Positions 34,396-45,708 are shown, counted from the stretch's first letter. The stretch: 64,000 nt of DNA from Porodaedalea pini (GCA_002794775.1 NBAY01000049.1:248001-312000); one strand, 5' to 3'. Notes: generated by a model not told the origin, from the sequence alone. Numbers and translations are program-made.

Positions 34396-34729
34396 CCCAC
34401 CCAGGCTCATCCCCAGCATACGTCGTCGCTGTCGACTCGCCTTCACTCGGTCTAGAGGAGCGCTCCCCTCGAAGGACTTGACGTGTAAACCCCCTAAACG
34501 ACAACCCTCAACCCTGCCCAGACGCTTACGGATGTTCGTGTATTACATAAACCTACAACCGACTTTTCCCAACCCTGGCTCTCTGTCTCTCCCTTTGGTG
34601 GAGGAACCATCTGACTTGGACGTGGGTGACACACCGTGTACAGTCGTCGACATCGTTGTCGATCGTGCTCTCAGCCGCCTCCTTCCATCTTATCATCAAA
34701 TTCGCCGATGAACTTGTCCTTCGTCAGCG

Positions 34730-36178
34730 TAACATTCATCCAGACAACCAGCCCCTCCCCGTTCCCCCTCCGATGTAGTCAAGATAGATCTCACAGAGGA
34801 ACAACAGTGGGCTCTCCCCTCTTCTTCACGCTACGACGCCGAACGACAATCGTATGTAGCAGACGACAGGAACCACATCACCCATAACCTCTGGTGGAGT
34901 GACACTAGACGCGCCTGGTACTCAACTGAACCATCAGGCAAACGAACTCGTTGGGCACCTCGACCTCCCCGTGCACCGTCATCACCTACTGTCTCAACGT
35001 CGTCGGTGATCCTTCCTAGCAGACCGGGAGGTTATCATACGCCCCGTAGAGACTCATCACCGCCAACACCTCCCAAACACCTATCCTGCACGCCAGCACC
35101 GACAATGTCGACGTCTACAGGGTTCACTCAACAACAACAATGGGAGCTCGCAGCATTAATCGCTGTCTACTCAGCAAGCGGCGAATGCCCCTGCTGCACA
35201 AACTGGGAATGCTCAGCCCCCAACATTGACGTCGCCTGGCCACGTGAATTCGCTGGCGGTGACGATTACCTCGACTTCAAGCGCGAAGTCCTACTCTTCG
35301 TATCGGTGAACCCCACGAGGTACCCCTCCTCATCGAGCAAGATCTATGTCGCGCTCTCCTATCTCAAGGGTGGCAACGCGTCGACGTGGGTGCAGAACTA
35401 CGTTCAGGAGTTCACGACGAGTGGCATTGTGAGCTTCACAGATAGCTGGGCAAGGTTCCAGGAATGACTGGACACCTCCTTCGACAACCCGAACAGAAAG
35501 GAGAAGGCGTTGAAGAAGTTCTGAGAAAAGGTCCAGAAGGACCTCTCTGCTGACGAGTTCTTCCAAGACCTCGACGTAATCATCAAAGCAGTGGAACTGA
35601 CAGACAATAGTGTCATTTGCGACCGCCTAAAGCACGCTATGAACATCGAGGTGGTCCGTGGAGTGCTAAGGTCGACACTGGTCCCAACGAAGTATGAAGA
35701 CTGGAAAAAGAAGGCTGTCGAAATCGATCATGGCGAACAGCAGATCCACGCCATCCAATGAGGCCGTGCACTACCCCCCACGCGCCCACAGCAACAGCAG
35801 GCGCCGCCCATCCGTCGTCCGTTCGCAGCCCCCCACGTCGACAAGTGCAATGCGACTGGCGTCACCTTTGGAGGTGCTGGTCAGCCAATGGACGTCTCGA
35901 TGAATGAGGTGCAACGACGACGCACGTGCTGGATTTGCAGCGGGCTGGACCACTTTAAGAGCAAGTGCCCGCAGGGGAAGCCGATCATCCAGCGCATGCT
36001 GGAACTGATGGCGCCAGGCGAACGTCGTATCCTCGCCGACAAGCTCGGCGCAATGAAGGAATTGGCATTCGAGGAAGTCGTAGACAATCAAAGGTTGACT
36101 GTGGAGGACTATGTGGAGGAAGAAGACAACGACGAAGAGGTCGTCAACTCGCAGGGTTTTGTGAGTGGTCAGGTGTAG
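34730..36178 (+). pseudogene. gag: Gypsy Gag of element B, nonsense-mutated
   Basis: The capsid-like block (DYLDFKREVLLFVSVNPT, ALSYLKGGNASTW) near 35260-35400 and the zinc knuckle CWICSGLDHFKSKC near 35928 are intact in sequence. In-frame TGA codons occur where elements A and C have Arg: FQE-stop-LD (35465), KKF-stop-EK (35522) and IQ-stop-GR (35759). The slippery heptamer GGGTTTT is at 36154-36160 and the gag stop at 36176-36178. The N-terminal start is uncertain. Confidence 0.85.
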
Positions 36179-39100
36179 TCATTGGGGCAACTGACCGAGA
36201 AGAACAAGGGACTTCGAATCTGGATTCACTAAAATATAACCAACCATCTGTACAATATGTAGATGCAAACGACATCGATGGTTTTTCCAATTATGAAGTC
36301 CCCACCAGTGTGAATAAAAATGAGGAGTACGAGCAGCTGTTCATGAGAGGAACTGGCGGACGCCAGCTGGACCTTCTCCTGAACGTTGGACAAAGCGTAG
36401 CGGGCGAAGTGAGAGAGGTGGACGCACACACCCTTGTGGACTTGGGGTGTACAGGATCATGCATCGACGTGAGGTTCGTCAAACGGTATGGGTTGGAGAC
36501 AAAGTGTTACATCCGACCCCTCGCAGTACTCAACGCCGACGGCACGCACAACGAGGCTGGGTTGATCAAAGAATACATCGAAGTCGAGCTCATGATTGGC
36601 CACCACAAGGAAAGGATTGTCCTTGCAGTAATGTCCCTAGCGTCGTCAAACATATTCCTGGGGTACGACTGGCTTCAACGTCATAACCCTGAGGTCGACT
36701 GGAAAATGGGTTCAATTGAATTCACTCGCTGTCCAGAGGAATGTGCAATTGAGAGGGAGCCGGTGGAGGACCTAGGCAAGGTGAAGGAGGTGGTGGAACA
36801 GATGAGGAGGGTGAGTGAGACGTGAATGGACAAGGCATCCTGGCCCGCATACCTCAACAACTACGCCGACGTTTTCAGCGAAAAAGGCTTCGAGAAGCTG
36901 CCGGAACACCGACCCTGGGATCATGTCATTGACTTGAAGCCCGACTTCAAACCGAGCGACTGTAAGATCTACCCGCTCACGCCAACGGAGCAACAGTCAC
37001 TCAAGGACTTCCTCGATGAAAACTTGAAGTCTGGTCGCATCCAACGATCGATATCGCCCATGGCGTCACCTTTCTTCTTCATTAAGAAAGCTGACAAATT
37101 GCTATGCCCGATCCAGGATTACCATAAGCTCAATGATGGTACGATCAAGAACAAGTATCCCCTCCCTCTCATCGACGAACTCGTCGACAAGGTCAAGAAA
37201 GCGAAATACATCACTAAGCTTGACCTTCGCTGGGGGTACTACAATATCTGGATCCGCGAGGGTGACGAATGGAAAGCAGCATTTTGCATGAACATGGGCC
37301 TCTTCGAACCAACAGTCATGTTCTTTGGCCTTTGCAATGCACCGGCCACATTCCAGGCTTTTGTCAACCACATCTTCAAGGACCTGATCTACACTAACCT
37401 GATCATCGTATACCTCAACGACATCCTAATCCTCTCAGAAACCATCGAGGAGCATATCGACACATTGAGGCGTGTACTCCATATCCTCTGAGAAAACGGC
37501 CTGTACCTGAAGCCGGAGAAGTGTGAATTCGATGCCAAAGTCGTCAAGTACCTCGGTCACATCATTGGCAATGGTGAGATCAGGGCTGACCCGGTGAAGA
37601 CGGACGCAATTGTGAACTGGCCTGTCCCACGAAACCTCAAGGAGCTGCAACAGTTCCTCGGCATGGGAAACTGGCTGAGACGGTTTATTAAGGACTACAG
37701 CAAGGTGGTCTGACCGTTGACGTCGTTAACAGGCAAGAAGGACTGGGTATGGGAGACCGAACAGCAGGAAGCATTCAAGGAGCTGAGACGACGTCTCTGC
37801 TCACCTCCAGTCCTAGCCATCGCCAATGACGAAGGCCCTTTCCGCGTGGAGGCGGACTTGTCAAACTTTGCACTCGGTGGCGTGTTGTTGCAGAAGCAGG
37901 AAGGAAAGTGGAGGGTGATCGCCTACAGATCAGAGGCACTCGAACCAGCAGAACGAAACTACAAGATCTATGACAAGGAGATGCTCACAATCATTTCAGT
38001 GCTCAAGGAGTGGCGGCAGTACCTCCTTGGCGCTCGCCACAAGATCGAAATCTGGTCCGACCACGCCAACCTCACCTACTTCAGGTCAGCGCAGAAGCTG
38101 AGCTATCGTCAAGCTTGCTGGCGGACTGAACTCGAAGAATTCAACTTCCACCTTGAACACAAGTCGGGGAAGACGATGGGCAAGGCCGACTTGCTGTCAC
38201 GCATGGCGGGCTATGATCAGGGCAAGGATGACAACGACGGCGTCGTGTTCATCAAGGACAAGTGGCTGAACCGTGGAGTAGTGTGAACATCACACGACGA
38301 GGTGGTGGAACGAGTGGGTGAAGCGCAGAGGGCACAGGATGAGTCGGAGAGGCCGACGAACATGATGGAAGTCGACGGGTTGTGGTGGATGAAAGGCAAG
38401 ATATACGTTCCGTCGACGATGAAAGAGGCCGTGTTACGAGAGTGCCACGACTCGGTACTGGCCAGTCATCCAGGAGCATTGAAGACAGTAGAGCTCATCC
38501 ATCGTGATTTCTGGTGGGCGTTGATGTTCTCTGACGTCCGAGCGTACGTCCGAGGATGTGACCGTTGTCAACGAACGAAAGCCTTAAGAACGTCGAGAAC
38601 GAGGCCGCTTCATCCAAACGCAGTCCCTGAAGGTCCCTGGGAAATCGTCATGGTCGACCTAATCGGAGAGCTCCCAGACTCTAAGGGACACAATGTGATC
38701 TGCGTCTTTGTGGACAGGTTCTCGAAGCAAATGCATGTGATCCCGATGACGACGAAATTGTCAGCGGAAGGTATGGCTCAGTTATACCACGACCACGTCT
38801 TCCGTCTCCATGGCCTACCAAAGAAGATCATCCACGACCGAGGCACGCAGTTCGATGTGTCAATGATGAAGGAGCTGTACAATCTCCTGCACATCAAAGG
38901 CAACCTGTCAACCGCATACCACCCACAAATGGATGGTCAGACGGAACGTGTCAACCAAGAGCTCGAACAGTATCTCTGACTCTTCATTGACCATTGGCAA
39001 TCAGACTGGAAAGACTGGCTCCCCCTCGCAGAGTTTGCTTACAATAACCGTGAACACTCAGCGACGAAAATGTCACCCTTCTACGCGAACACTGGACGTC

Positions 39101-39804
39101 ACCCTAAGAGCTTCGACACCGTACGAACTTCCTCTGCCAACATGTCGGCGGAAGAATTTGCGAAGCACATCAAGGAGACTCATCATGTAGCAAAGGACAA
39201 TCTGGTCAAGGCGGCAGAGGACATGAAGCGCTACCACGACCGGACAGCAGGGGCTTCGGTGGAGTACAAGGCTGGAGACAAGATTTTCCTCGATGGGCAA
39301 AACATCAGCACAGACTCGCCGACGAAGAAGCTAGCGGACAAGTGGTATGGTCCCTTCGAGATCGTCGACAAGGTGGGAGTGAGTGCGTACAAGCTCAAGC
39401 TCCCAAAGCGATGGAAAAAGGTCCACCCAGTCTTCAATGAGGCCCTGCTGAAACCCGCAGTTGAACCGTCCTTCGAAAGTCAGAAACAACAGCCGCCGCC
39501 GCCACCTGACATCGTCAACAATGAGGAAGAGTACGAGATCGAGGAAGTCCTAGACTTGCGTCTGCACCGAGGGAAGCTACAATACCTCATCAAGTGGGTT
39601 GGCTACAACGAACCAACGTGGCAGCCCGAGATGGACTTTGGCGAGAACGCAAAGGAGGCGATCGCTGAATTCTATCAAAAACACCCCGGCACCCCTCGAA
39701 AACTCGAAATTCCTCGCCAACGACTTCGCCCACGCTTCATCAACACTGAGCCAGATGACCACGATCTTGGTTGGTCGGGACGCCCAACCTTGAGGGGGGG
39801 GTAA
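36161..39804 (+). pseudogene. pol: Gypsy Pol of element B with chromodomain, five Arg-to-TGA stops
   Basis: Protease motif HTLVDLGCTGS (the catalytic DSG reads DLG here, Ser to Leu). The RT active site reads YLND instead of YLDD. RNase H, the integrase HHCC and DDE domains, GPF (KWYGPFEIVDK) and chromodomain (EEYEIEEVLDLRLHRGKLQY) follow. The frame is continuous apart from TGA at 36823, 37489, 37711, 38284 and 38977. Four of these align with Arg in element C and the fifth (37711) with Arg in element A. The stops and the altered protease and RT residues make it inactive. Confidence 0.92.
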
Positions 39805-40163
39805 TGTCAGAACTCGAACTTTCACCCTTTCTTTATTTCCCCTTTCCCTTTTCCTTTTCTTTTAACCGCTCCTTCTTATTATCTTTAATCATCTTTCCAA
39901 TCACTTCCCACACTCCCTTCACATGACCTTCATTCGTTCCATTCCCGCTTGTTATGTAATGTTAGGTAATATAGTCTCACGGTCGTCGCTATATAAGGTC
40001 TCAGGAATTGCATGAACTCCTTGTTCTGCTTTTCCTCTTACCTCTGTGATGACCTAGCCTGAGTAAAGCATGTCCTGAGTCCCCGCTTGAGTATAGCATG
40101 TCCCAGATGACAGTCAGCAGAGGCCTGCCCAGTCCGAGTCATCTCCCGGACTCCCGCCTAACA
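39805..40163 (+). repeat. 3' LTR of element B
   Basis: Preceded by the polypurine tract (CCTTGAGGGGGGGGTAA) and the same length as the 5' LTR. Confidence 0.92.
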
Positions 40164-40168
40164 CATGT

Positions 40169-40579
40169 ATCCCGTCCAATGGTTTCCTTGCATTCTGCAA
40201 TTTGGACTGCGGGCATGAGTCACATGATGTCTGCACATGTGCGCTGAAGTGCGAGCAGACTAATTTGGTAGTTGGACTCCCACGTTGTAGATCCTGACTT
40301 AGGGGTGTCTGGGATCAGCGGTCCTTTTGGGGACGTGATCGCGTTGCTCTGGGAGGTTAGGGGTTGACTGCGGTGAGATCACTCAATGTACCGGTACGTG
40401 TCGGTATGCTTCGGTACACACCGGTATGTGTAGATATCGAGAACTAAGGTCGGGAACTCCTGTCAGGTCTGTACTTGGCTGGTACGGAGTCGGTACACAC
40501 AGGTAATCAACACTGGTACGATGTGATTACTACAAGTGGCGAGGTTCGAGTTACGGAGTAAGAGACGAGAGATGGTTTC
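40169..40579. other. Repeat remnants between elements B and C
   Basis: No gene. At 40286 begins TGTAGATCCTGACTTAGGGG, shared with 62979. From 40380 to 40520 the sequence repeats GGTAC-containing words (CGGTACGTGTCGG, TTCGGTACACACCGG). The sequence left of element C appears to continue at 46841 after C. Confidence 0.5.
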
Positions 40580-41002
40580 TGTTAGGCGGAAGCCCGGGGG
40601 ACGGCTCGGACTGGGCAGGCCTCGGCTGACTGTCGTCTGGGACGTGCTATACTCGAGCGTAGACTCGGGACACGCTTACTCAGGCTAGGTCGACGCGGAG
40701 GTAAGAGGATTAATACAAGACTAGACTAATACAAGGGGGACGAGTCTCACCTAGGTCGACGCGGAGGTAAGAGGAAAAGCAGAACAAGGAGTTCATGCGA
40801 TGCCTGAGACCTTATATAGCGACGACCGTGAGACTATATTACCTAACATTACATAACGAGTGGGAATGGAACGAATGAAGGTCGTGTAGAGGGAGTGTGG
40901 GAAGTGATTGGAAAGATGATTAAAGATAATGAAAAGGAGCAATTAATAGAAACGAAAAAGGAAAAGGGGAAATAAAGAAAAGGGGAAGTTCGAGTCCTGA
41001 CA
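40580..41002 (-). repeat. 3' LTR of element C
   Basis: TG...CA, 423 bases. It is preceded in element sense by the polypurine tract CCTTGAGGGGGGGGTAA, which also contains the pol stop (TAA). Confidence 0.95.
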
Positions 41003-44000
41003 TTACCCCCCCCTCAAGGTTGGGCGTCCCGACCAACCAAGATCGCGGTCGTCTGGCTCGGTGTCGACGAAGAGCGGACGGAGTCGTGAGCGAGGGATAT
41101 CGAGTTTGCGGGGAGCACCGGGGTGTTTGAGGTAGAATTCAGCAATTGCCTCCTTTGCGTTCTCGCCGAAGTCCGTCTCCGGTTGCCAGGTCGGTTCGTT
41201 GTACCCGACCCACTTGACGAGGTACTGTAGTTTACCTCGGTGCAGACGTGAGTCAATGACCTCTTCAACCTCGTATTCCTCTTCGTTGTCGACGATTTCC
41301 GGTGGTGGCGGTGGCGGTAGCTTCTGGCTCTCAAACGACGGTTCAACGGCGGGTTTCAGCAGGGCTTCGTTGAAGACAGGGTGGACCTTTTTCCATCGTT
41401 TCGGGAGTTTGAGCTTGTACGCGCTCGCTCCTACCTTGTCGACGACGTCAAAGGGGCCGTACCATTTGTCTGCAAGTTTCTTTGTCGGCGAGTCCGTACT
41501 GATGTTTCGCCCGTCAAGGAAGACCTTGTCGCCAGCCTTGTATTCTACCGATGCTCCTGCCGTCCGGTCATGGTAGCGTTTCATGTCTTCTGCTGCCTTG
41601 ACCAGATTGTCCCTTGCCGCGCGATGGGTCTCCTTGATGTGCTTCGCGAATTCTTCTGCCGACATGTTGGTAGAGGAAGTTCGTACGGCGTCGAAGCTCC
41701 TAGGGTGACGTCCAGTGTTCGCGTAGAAGGGTGACATCTTTGTCGCCGAGTGTTCTCGGTTGTTGTAGGCGAACTCTGCGAGAGGGAGCCAGTCTTTCCA
41801 GTCTGACTGCCGATGGTCAACGAAGAGCCGGAGGTACTGTTCGAGCTCTTGGTTGACGCGTTCCGTCTGACCGTCCGTTTGCGGGTGATACGCCGTCGAC
41901 GGGTTGCCTTCGATGTGTAGGAGTTTGTACAGCTCCCTCATCATTGATGCGTCAAACTGCGTGCCTCGGTCATGGATGATCTTTTTTGGCAAGCCATGGA
42001 GACGGAAGACGTGGTCGCGGTACAGTTGAGCCATGCCTTCCGCTGACAATTTTGTCGTCGTCGGGATCGCGTGCATCTGTTTCGAGAACCTATCGACGAA
42101 AACGCAGATTGCGTTGTGCCCCTTGGAGTCCGGGAGTTCTCCGATGAGGTCGACCGTGACAATCTCCCAGGGACCTTCAGGGACCGCGTTTGGATGAAGT
42201 GGTCTTGACCTTGATGCCCTCAGAGCCTTCGTTCGTTGGCAGCGGTCACATCCTCGGACGTATGCTCGGACATCGGAGAACATCGACGCCCACCAGAAGT
42301 CTCGACGTACCAGTTCGACCGTCTTCGACGATCCCGGATGTCCTGCCAGGGTCGAGTCGTGGCACTCCCTCAACACCGCTTCCTTCATCGTCGACGGCAC
42401 GTACACCTTGCCTTTCATTCTCCACAACCCGTCGACTTCTACCATATTCGTCGGCCTTTCCGACTCGTCTTGTGCCCTCTGCGCTTCACCCACTCGTTCC
42501 AACACTTCATCCCGCGACGTCCTCACTATTCCACGATTCAACCACTTTTCCTTGATGAAGACGATGCCGTCGTTGTCATCCTGGCCCTTGTCGTAACCTG
42601 CCTTGCGCGATAATAGGTCCGCCTTGCCCATCGTCTTCCCCGACTTGTGTTCGAGGTGGAAGTCAAACTCTTCGAGTTCGGTTCGCCAGCGGGCTTGACG
42701 GTAGCTCAGCTTCTGCGCTGACCTGAAGTAGGTGAGGTTAGCGTGGTCGGACCAGATTTCGATCGTGTGGCGAGCGCCGAGGAGGTATTGTCGCCATTCC
42801 TTGAGCGCCGAAACGATCGCGAGCATCTCCTTGTCGTAGATCTCGTAGTTTCGTTCAGCGGGTAGGAGCGCTTCTGACCTATAGGCAATCACCCTCCACT
42901 TCCCTTCCTGTTTTTGCAACAACACACCGCCGAGCGCAAAGTTTGACGAGTCCGCTTCTACGCGGAAAGGACCCTCGTCGTTGGCGATGGCTAGGACTGG
43001 AGGTGAGCAGAGACGTCGTCTCAGCTCCTCGAACGCTTCCTGCTGTTCGGTCTCCCATACCCAGTCCTTCTTGCCCGTTAACGACGTCAGCGGATGGACC
43101 ACCTTACTGTAGTCCTTGATGAACCGTCGTAGCCAGTTACCCATGCCGAGGAATTGTTGTAGCTGTTTCAGGTTTCGTGGGACCGGCCAGTTCGCAATCG
43201 CCTCCGTCTTTGCTGGGTCAGCCTTGATCTCGCCATTACCGATGATGTGGCCGAGGTATTTGACGACCTTGGCGTCAAATTCGCACTTCTCCGGCTTCAG
43301 GTACAGGCCATTCTCTCGCAGGATCTGAAGGACGCGCCTCGACGTGTCTATATGTTCCTCAATGGTCTCCGAGAGGATCAATATGTCGTCGAGGTATACG
43401 ATGATCAGGTTAGCGTAAATCAGTTCCTTGAAGATGTGATTGACAAAAGCCTGGAACGTTGCCGGGGCGTTGCAGAGACCAAAGAACATGACCGTCGGTT
43501 CGAAGAGGCCCATGTTTGTGCGAAACGCTGCTTTCCATTCGTCACCCTCGCGGATCCGGATATTGTAGTACCCCCAGCGAAGGTCAAGCTTAGTGATGTA
43601 CTTCGCTTTCTTGACCTTGTCGACGAGTTCGTCAATGAGAGGGAGGGGATACTTGTTCTTGATCGTACCGTCATTGAGCTTACGGTAATCCTGGATCGGG
43701 CGTAGCGATTTGTCGGCCTTCTTAATGAAGAAGAAGGGCGACGCCATGGGCGATATCGACCGTCGAATGCGACCCGACTTCAAGTTTTCATCGAGGAAGT
43801 CCTTGAGTGACTGTTGCTCTGTTGGCGTGAGCGGGTAGATTTTACAGTCACTTGGTTTGAAGTCGGGCTTCAAGTCGATGACGTGGTCCCACGGTCGGTG
43901 TTCCGGTAGCTTTTCGAAGCCTTTTTCGCTAAAGACGTCGGCGTAGTCGTTGAGGTATGCGGGCCAGGACTCCTTGTCCATTCGCACCTCTCTCACCCTC

Positions 44001-44647
44001 CTCGTCTCCTCTGCTGCTCTCCACACCCTCCGCATACCTTCCTCGTCGTCCTTCTCTACCACGCATTCACCTGGACAGCGAGTAAAGTCGAGTGTCCCCG
44101 TCTTCCAGTTGACCTCTGGATTGTGTCGTCGAAGCCAGTCGTACCCCAGGAAGATGTTAGAAGACGCCAATGAGGTTACTGCCAGGACGATCTGTTCCTT
44201 ATGATGACCGATCGTGAGTTCAACGTCAACGTATTCCTCGATCAACCCAGCTTCGTTGTGCGTGCCGTCGGCATTGAGCACCGCAAGGGGTCGGATATAC
44301 CGCTTCGTCTCTAGCCCATACCGTTCGACGAACCTCACGTCGATGCACGATCCTGTACATCCCGAGTCCACGAGTGCGTGAGCGTCTACCTCCCTCACTT
44401 CACCTTTCACACTGTGTCCGACGTTCAGGAGAAGGTCCAGCTGGCGTCCGCCAGTTCCTCTCATGAACAACTGCTCGTACCCTTCACTTCTTTTCACACC
44501 GGTGGGGACTTCATACTCCGGAAAACCATCGACGTCGTTCGCATCTACGTGTTGTACAGACGGTTGGTTATATTTTAAGGAGTCCGGATTCAAAGTCCCT
44601 TGTTCTTCCCGGTCAGTCGTCCCGATGGCTACGCCTGACCACTCGCA
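41003..44647 (-). CDS. pol: Gypsy Pol polyprotein of element C with chromodomain
   Basis: Open for 1196 residues from 44593 and continuously open back to the slip site at 44647, so it is probably made as Gag-Pol by a -1 shift. Counting from 44593: protease DSG at 76-78; reverse transcriptase about 215-410, with YLDD at 400-403; RNase H about 540-670, with D548, D616 and D659; integrase zinc-binding H745, H752, C782 and C785; integrase triad D815, D875 and E911 (D35E spacing); a GPF-type domain (DKWYGPFDVVDK) near 1055; and a chromodomain near 1120-1175 (EYEVEEVIDSRLHRGKLQYL ... GYNEPTWQPE). Chromodomains of this class direct integration to particular chromatin. The family is chromovirus of the Tf1/sushi type, from these domains and the self-priming site. 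Confidence 0.96.
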   Translation of the reverse strand, partial: CEWSGVAIGTTDREEQGTLNPDSLKYNQPSVQHVDANDVDGFPEYEVPTGVKRSEGYEQLFMRGTGGRQLDLLLNVGHSVKGEVREVDAHALVDSGCTGSCIDVRFVERYGLETKRYIRPLAVLNADGTHNEAGLIEEYVDVELTIGHHKEQIVLAVTSLASSNIFLGYDWLRRHNPEVNWKTGTLDFTRCPGECVVEKDDEEGMRRVWRAAEETRRVREVRMDKESWPAYLNDYADVFSEKGFEKLPEHRPWDHVIDLKPDFKPSDCKIYPLTPTEQQSLKDFLDENLKSGRIRRSISPMASPFFFIKKADKSLRPIQDYRKLNDGTIKNKYPLPLIDELVDKVKKAKYITKLDLRWGYYNIRIREGDEWKAAFRTNMGLFEPTVMFFGLCNAPATFQAFVNHIFKELIYANLIIVYLDDILILSETIEEHIDTSRRVLQILRENGLYLKPEKCEFDAKVVKYLGHIIGNGEIKADPAKTEAIANWPVPRNLKQLQQFLGMGNWLRRFIKDYSKVVHPLTSLTGKKDWVWETEQQEAFEELRRRLCSPPVLAIANDEGPFRVEADSSNFALGGVLLQKQEGKWRVIAYRSEALLPAERNYEIYDKEMLAIVSALKEWRQYLLGARHTIEIWSDHANLTYFRSAQKLSYRQARWRTELEEFDFHLEHKSGKTMGKADLLSRKAGYDKGQDDNDGIVFIKEKWLNRGIVRTSRDEVLERVGEAQRAQDESERPTNMVEVDGLWRMKGKVYVPSTMKEAVLRECHDSTLAGHPGSSKTVELVRRDFWWASMFSDVRAYVRGCDRCQRTKALRASRSRPLHPNAVPEGPWEIVTVDLIGELPDSKGHNAICVFVDRFSKQMHAIPTTTKLSAEGMAQLYRDHVFRLHGLPKKIIHDRGTQFDASMMRELYKLLHIEGNPSTAYHPQTDGQTERVNQELEQYLRLFVDHRQSDWKDWLPLAEFAYNNREHSATKMSPFYANTGRHPRSFDAVRTSSTNMSAEEFAKHIKETHRAARDNLVKAAEDMKRYHDRTAGASVEYKAGDKVFLDGRNISTDSPTKKLADKWYGPFDVVDKVGASAYKLKLPKRWKKVHPVFNEALLKPAVEPSFESQKLPPPPPPEIVDNEEEYEVEEVIDSRLHRGKLQYLVKWVGYNEPTWQPETDFGENAKEAIAEFYLKHPGAPRKLDIPRSRLRPLFVDTEPDDRDLGWSGRPTLRGG

Positions 44648-45708
44648 AAACCCTGCGAGTCAACGACCTCTTCGTCATTCTCTCCTTCCTCCACATAGTC
44701 CTCCACCGTCGACCTCCGAGTGTCTACGACTTCCTCGAAGGCTGACTCCTTCATCGCTCCGAGCTCGTCTGCGAGGATGCGGCGTTCGCCAGGGGCCATC
44801 AGTTCCAGCATACGCTGGATAATCGGTTTCCCCTGCGGGCACCTGTCCTTGAAGTGACCTTCTTGACCACAGATCCAGCAAGCTCTTCTGCGACGTGCCT
44901 CATTCATAGAGACGTCCATCGGTTGTCCGATACCTCCGAACGTGACGCCGGTCGCGTCACGTTTGTCGACGTGCGGGGTTGCAACTTGGCGCCGAGCGGG
45001 GGGTGCCGGTTGTTGTTGGCGAGGTTGCGGTATGAACGGGCGGCCTCGTTGAATCGCGCGGATCTGCTGTTCTCCGCGATCGATCTCGATAGCTTTGTTC
45101 TTCCACGCCTCATACGTTGTCGGTACGGGCGTCGACCTCAGCACGCCGCGGACTACCTCGATGTTCATTGCTCGCTTGAGGCGGTCGCAGATAACGCTGT
45201 CGTCTTTCAGTTCCGCCCGCTTGATGATGACGTCAAGTTGTTGGAAGAACTTATCCGCGGTGAGGTCCTTCTGAACCTTCTCCCGGAAATCCTTCAGCGC
45301 AGCTTCCTTTCGGTTCGGATCGTCGAACGAGGCGTCGAGTCGTTCTTGGAATCTTTCCCAGCTGTCCGTGAAGGTAACGATTCCCGCCGTTGTCGACTCC
45401 TCGACGTAGTTCTGCGCCCACGTTGCCGCATTACCACCCTTCAGGTAGGAGAGAGCTACGTAGATCTTACTCTCCGACGTAGGGTATCGGTTTGGGTTCG
45501 CGGACACGAAAAGAAGGACTTCGCGTCTGAAGTCAAGGTAATCGTCGCCACCAGTGAATTCACGTGGTCGGGCGACGTCTATGTTGGGGGTCGGGGGGTT
45601 AGCGGCCGCGACCGGTGCTGGGGCGTTGTTCGCCTGATGGGCGAAGGCATTCGCAACGATGGCCGCGATCTGCGCCATTTGCTGTTGGCTGAAACCTTCT
45701 GCTGACAT
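44629..45708 (-). CDS. gag: Gypsy Gag of element C (359 aa from the first Met)
   Basis: Starts MSAEGFSQQQMAQIAAIV. The capsid-like domain is about residues 45-210 (FTGGDDYLDFRREVLLFVSA). Basic Gln/Pro-rich sequence and a CX2CX4HX4C zinc knuckle (CWICGQEGHFKDRC) follow, ending GFASGQA-stop. The frame is open upstream to about 46000 without another clear Met, and element A has homologous upstream sequence, so the real N-terminus may be longer. The frame lies +1 to pol and overlaps its open frame. Confidence 0.93.
   Translation of the reverse strand: MSAEGFSQQQMAQIAAIVANAFAHQANNAPAPVAAANPPTPNIDVARPREFTGGDDYLDFRREVLLFVSANPNRYPTSESKIYVALSYLKGGNAATWAQNYVEESTTAGIVTFTDSWERFQERLDASFDDPNRKEAALKDFREKVQKDLTADKFFQQLDVIIKRAELKDDSVICDRLKRAMNIEVVRGVLRSTPVPTTYEAWKNKAIEIDRGEQQIRAIQRGRPFIPQPRQQQPAPPARRQVATPHVDKRDATGVTFGGIGQPMDVSMNEARRRRACWICGQEGHFKDRCPQGKPIIQRMLELMAPGERRILADELGAMKESAFEEVVDTRRSTVEDYVEEGENDEEVVDSQGFASGQA
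44647..44653 (-). promoter_or_regulatory. Putative -1 ribosomal frameshift heptamer, element C
   Basis: G GGT TTT in the gag frame, 15 bases before the gag TAG. After a -1 slip the frame reads CEWSGVAIGTTDREEQG and on into Pol without a stop. Confidence 0.65.

Larger units (their letters stand above)
34025..40163 (+). mobile_element. Gypsy element B (Tf1/sushi-like chromovirus), complete, decayed
   Basis: 6139 bases, with two 359-base LTRs (34025-34383 and 39805-40163) and the 5-bp duplication CATGT (34020-34024 and 40164-40168). Its LTRs lack the roughly 64-base duplicated segment seen in elements A and C. The LTRs differ at about ten sites, all transitions in what I compared. gag has several stops; pol is one frame with five TGA stops. 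Confidence 0.93.

Noticed and set aside
34478..34711. A separate small gene upstream of gag in elements B and A (MFVYYINLQPTF-like)
   Set aside because: The frame is conserved only in part and breaks near the start of the Gag N-terminal extension. It is more likely leader or alternative N-terminal sequence of gag. Left undecided rather than called a gene.
40985..41002. tRNA-like T-arm word GTTCGAGTCC at LTR ends
   Set aside because: No acceptor stem or anticodon arm can be built around it. It is simply the conserved LTR terminus.
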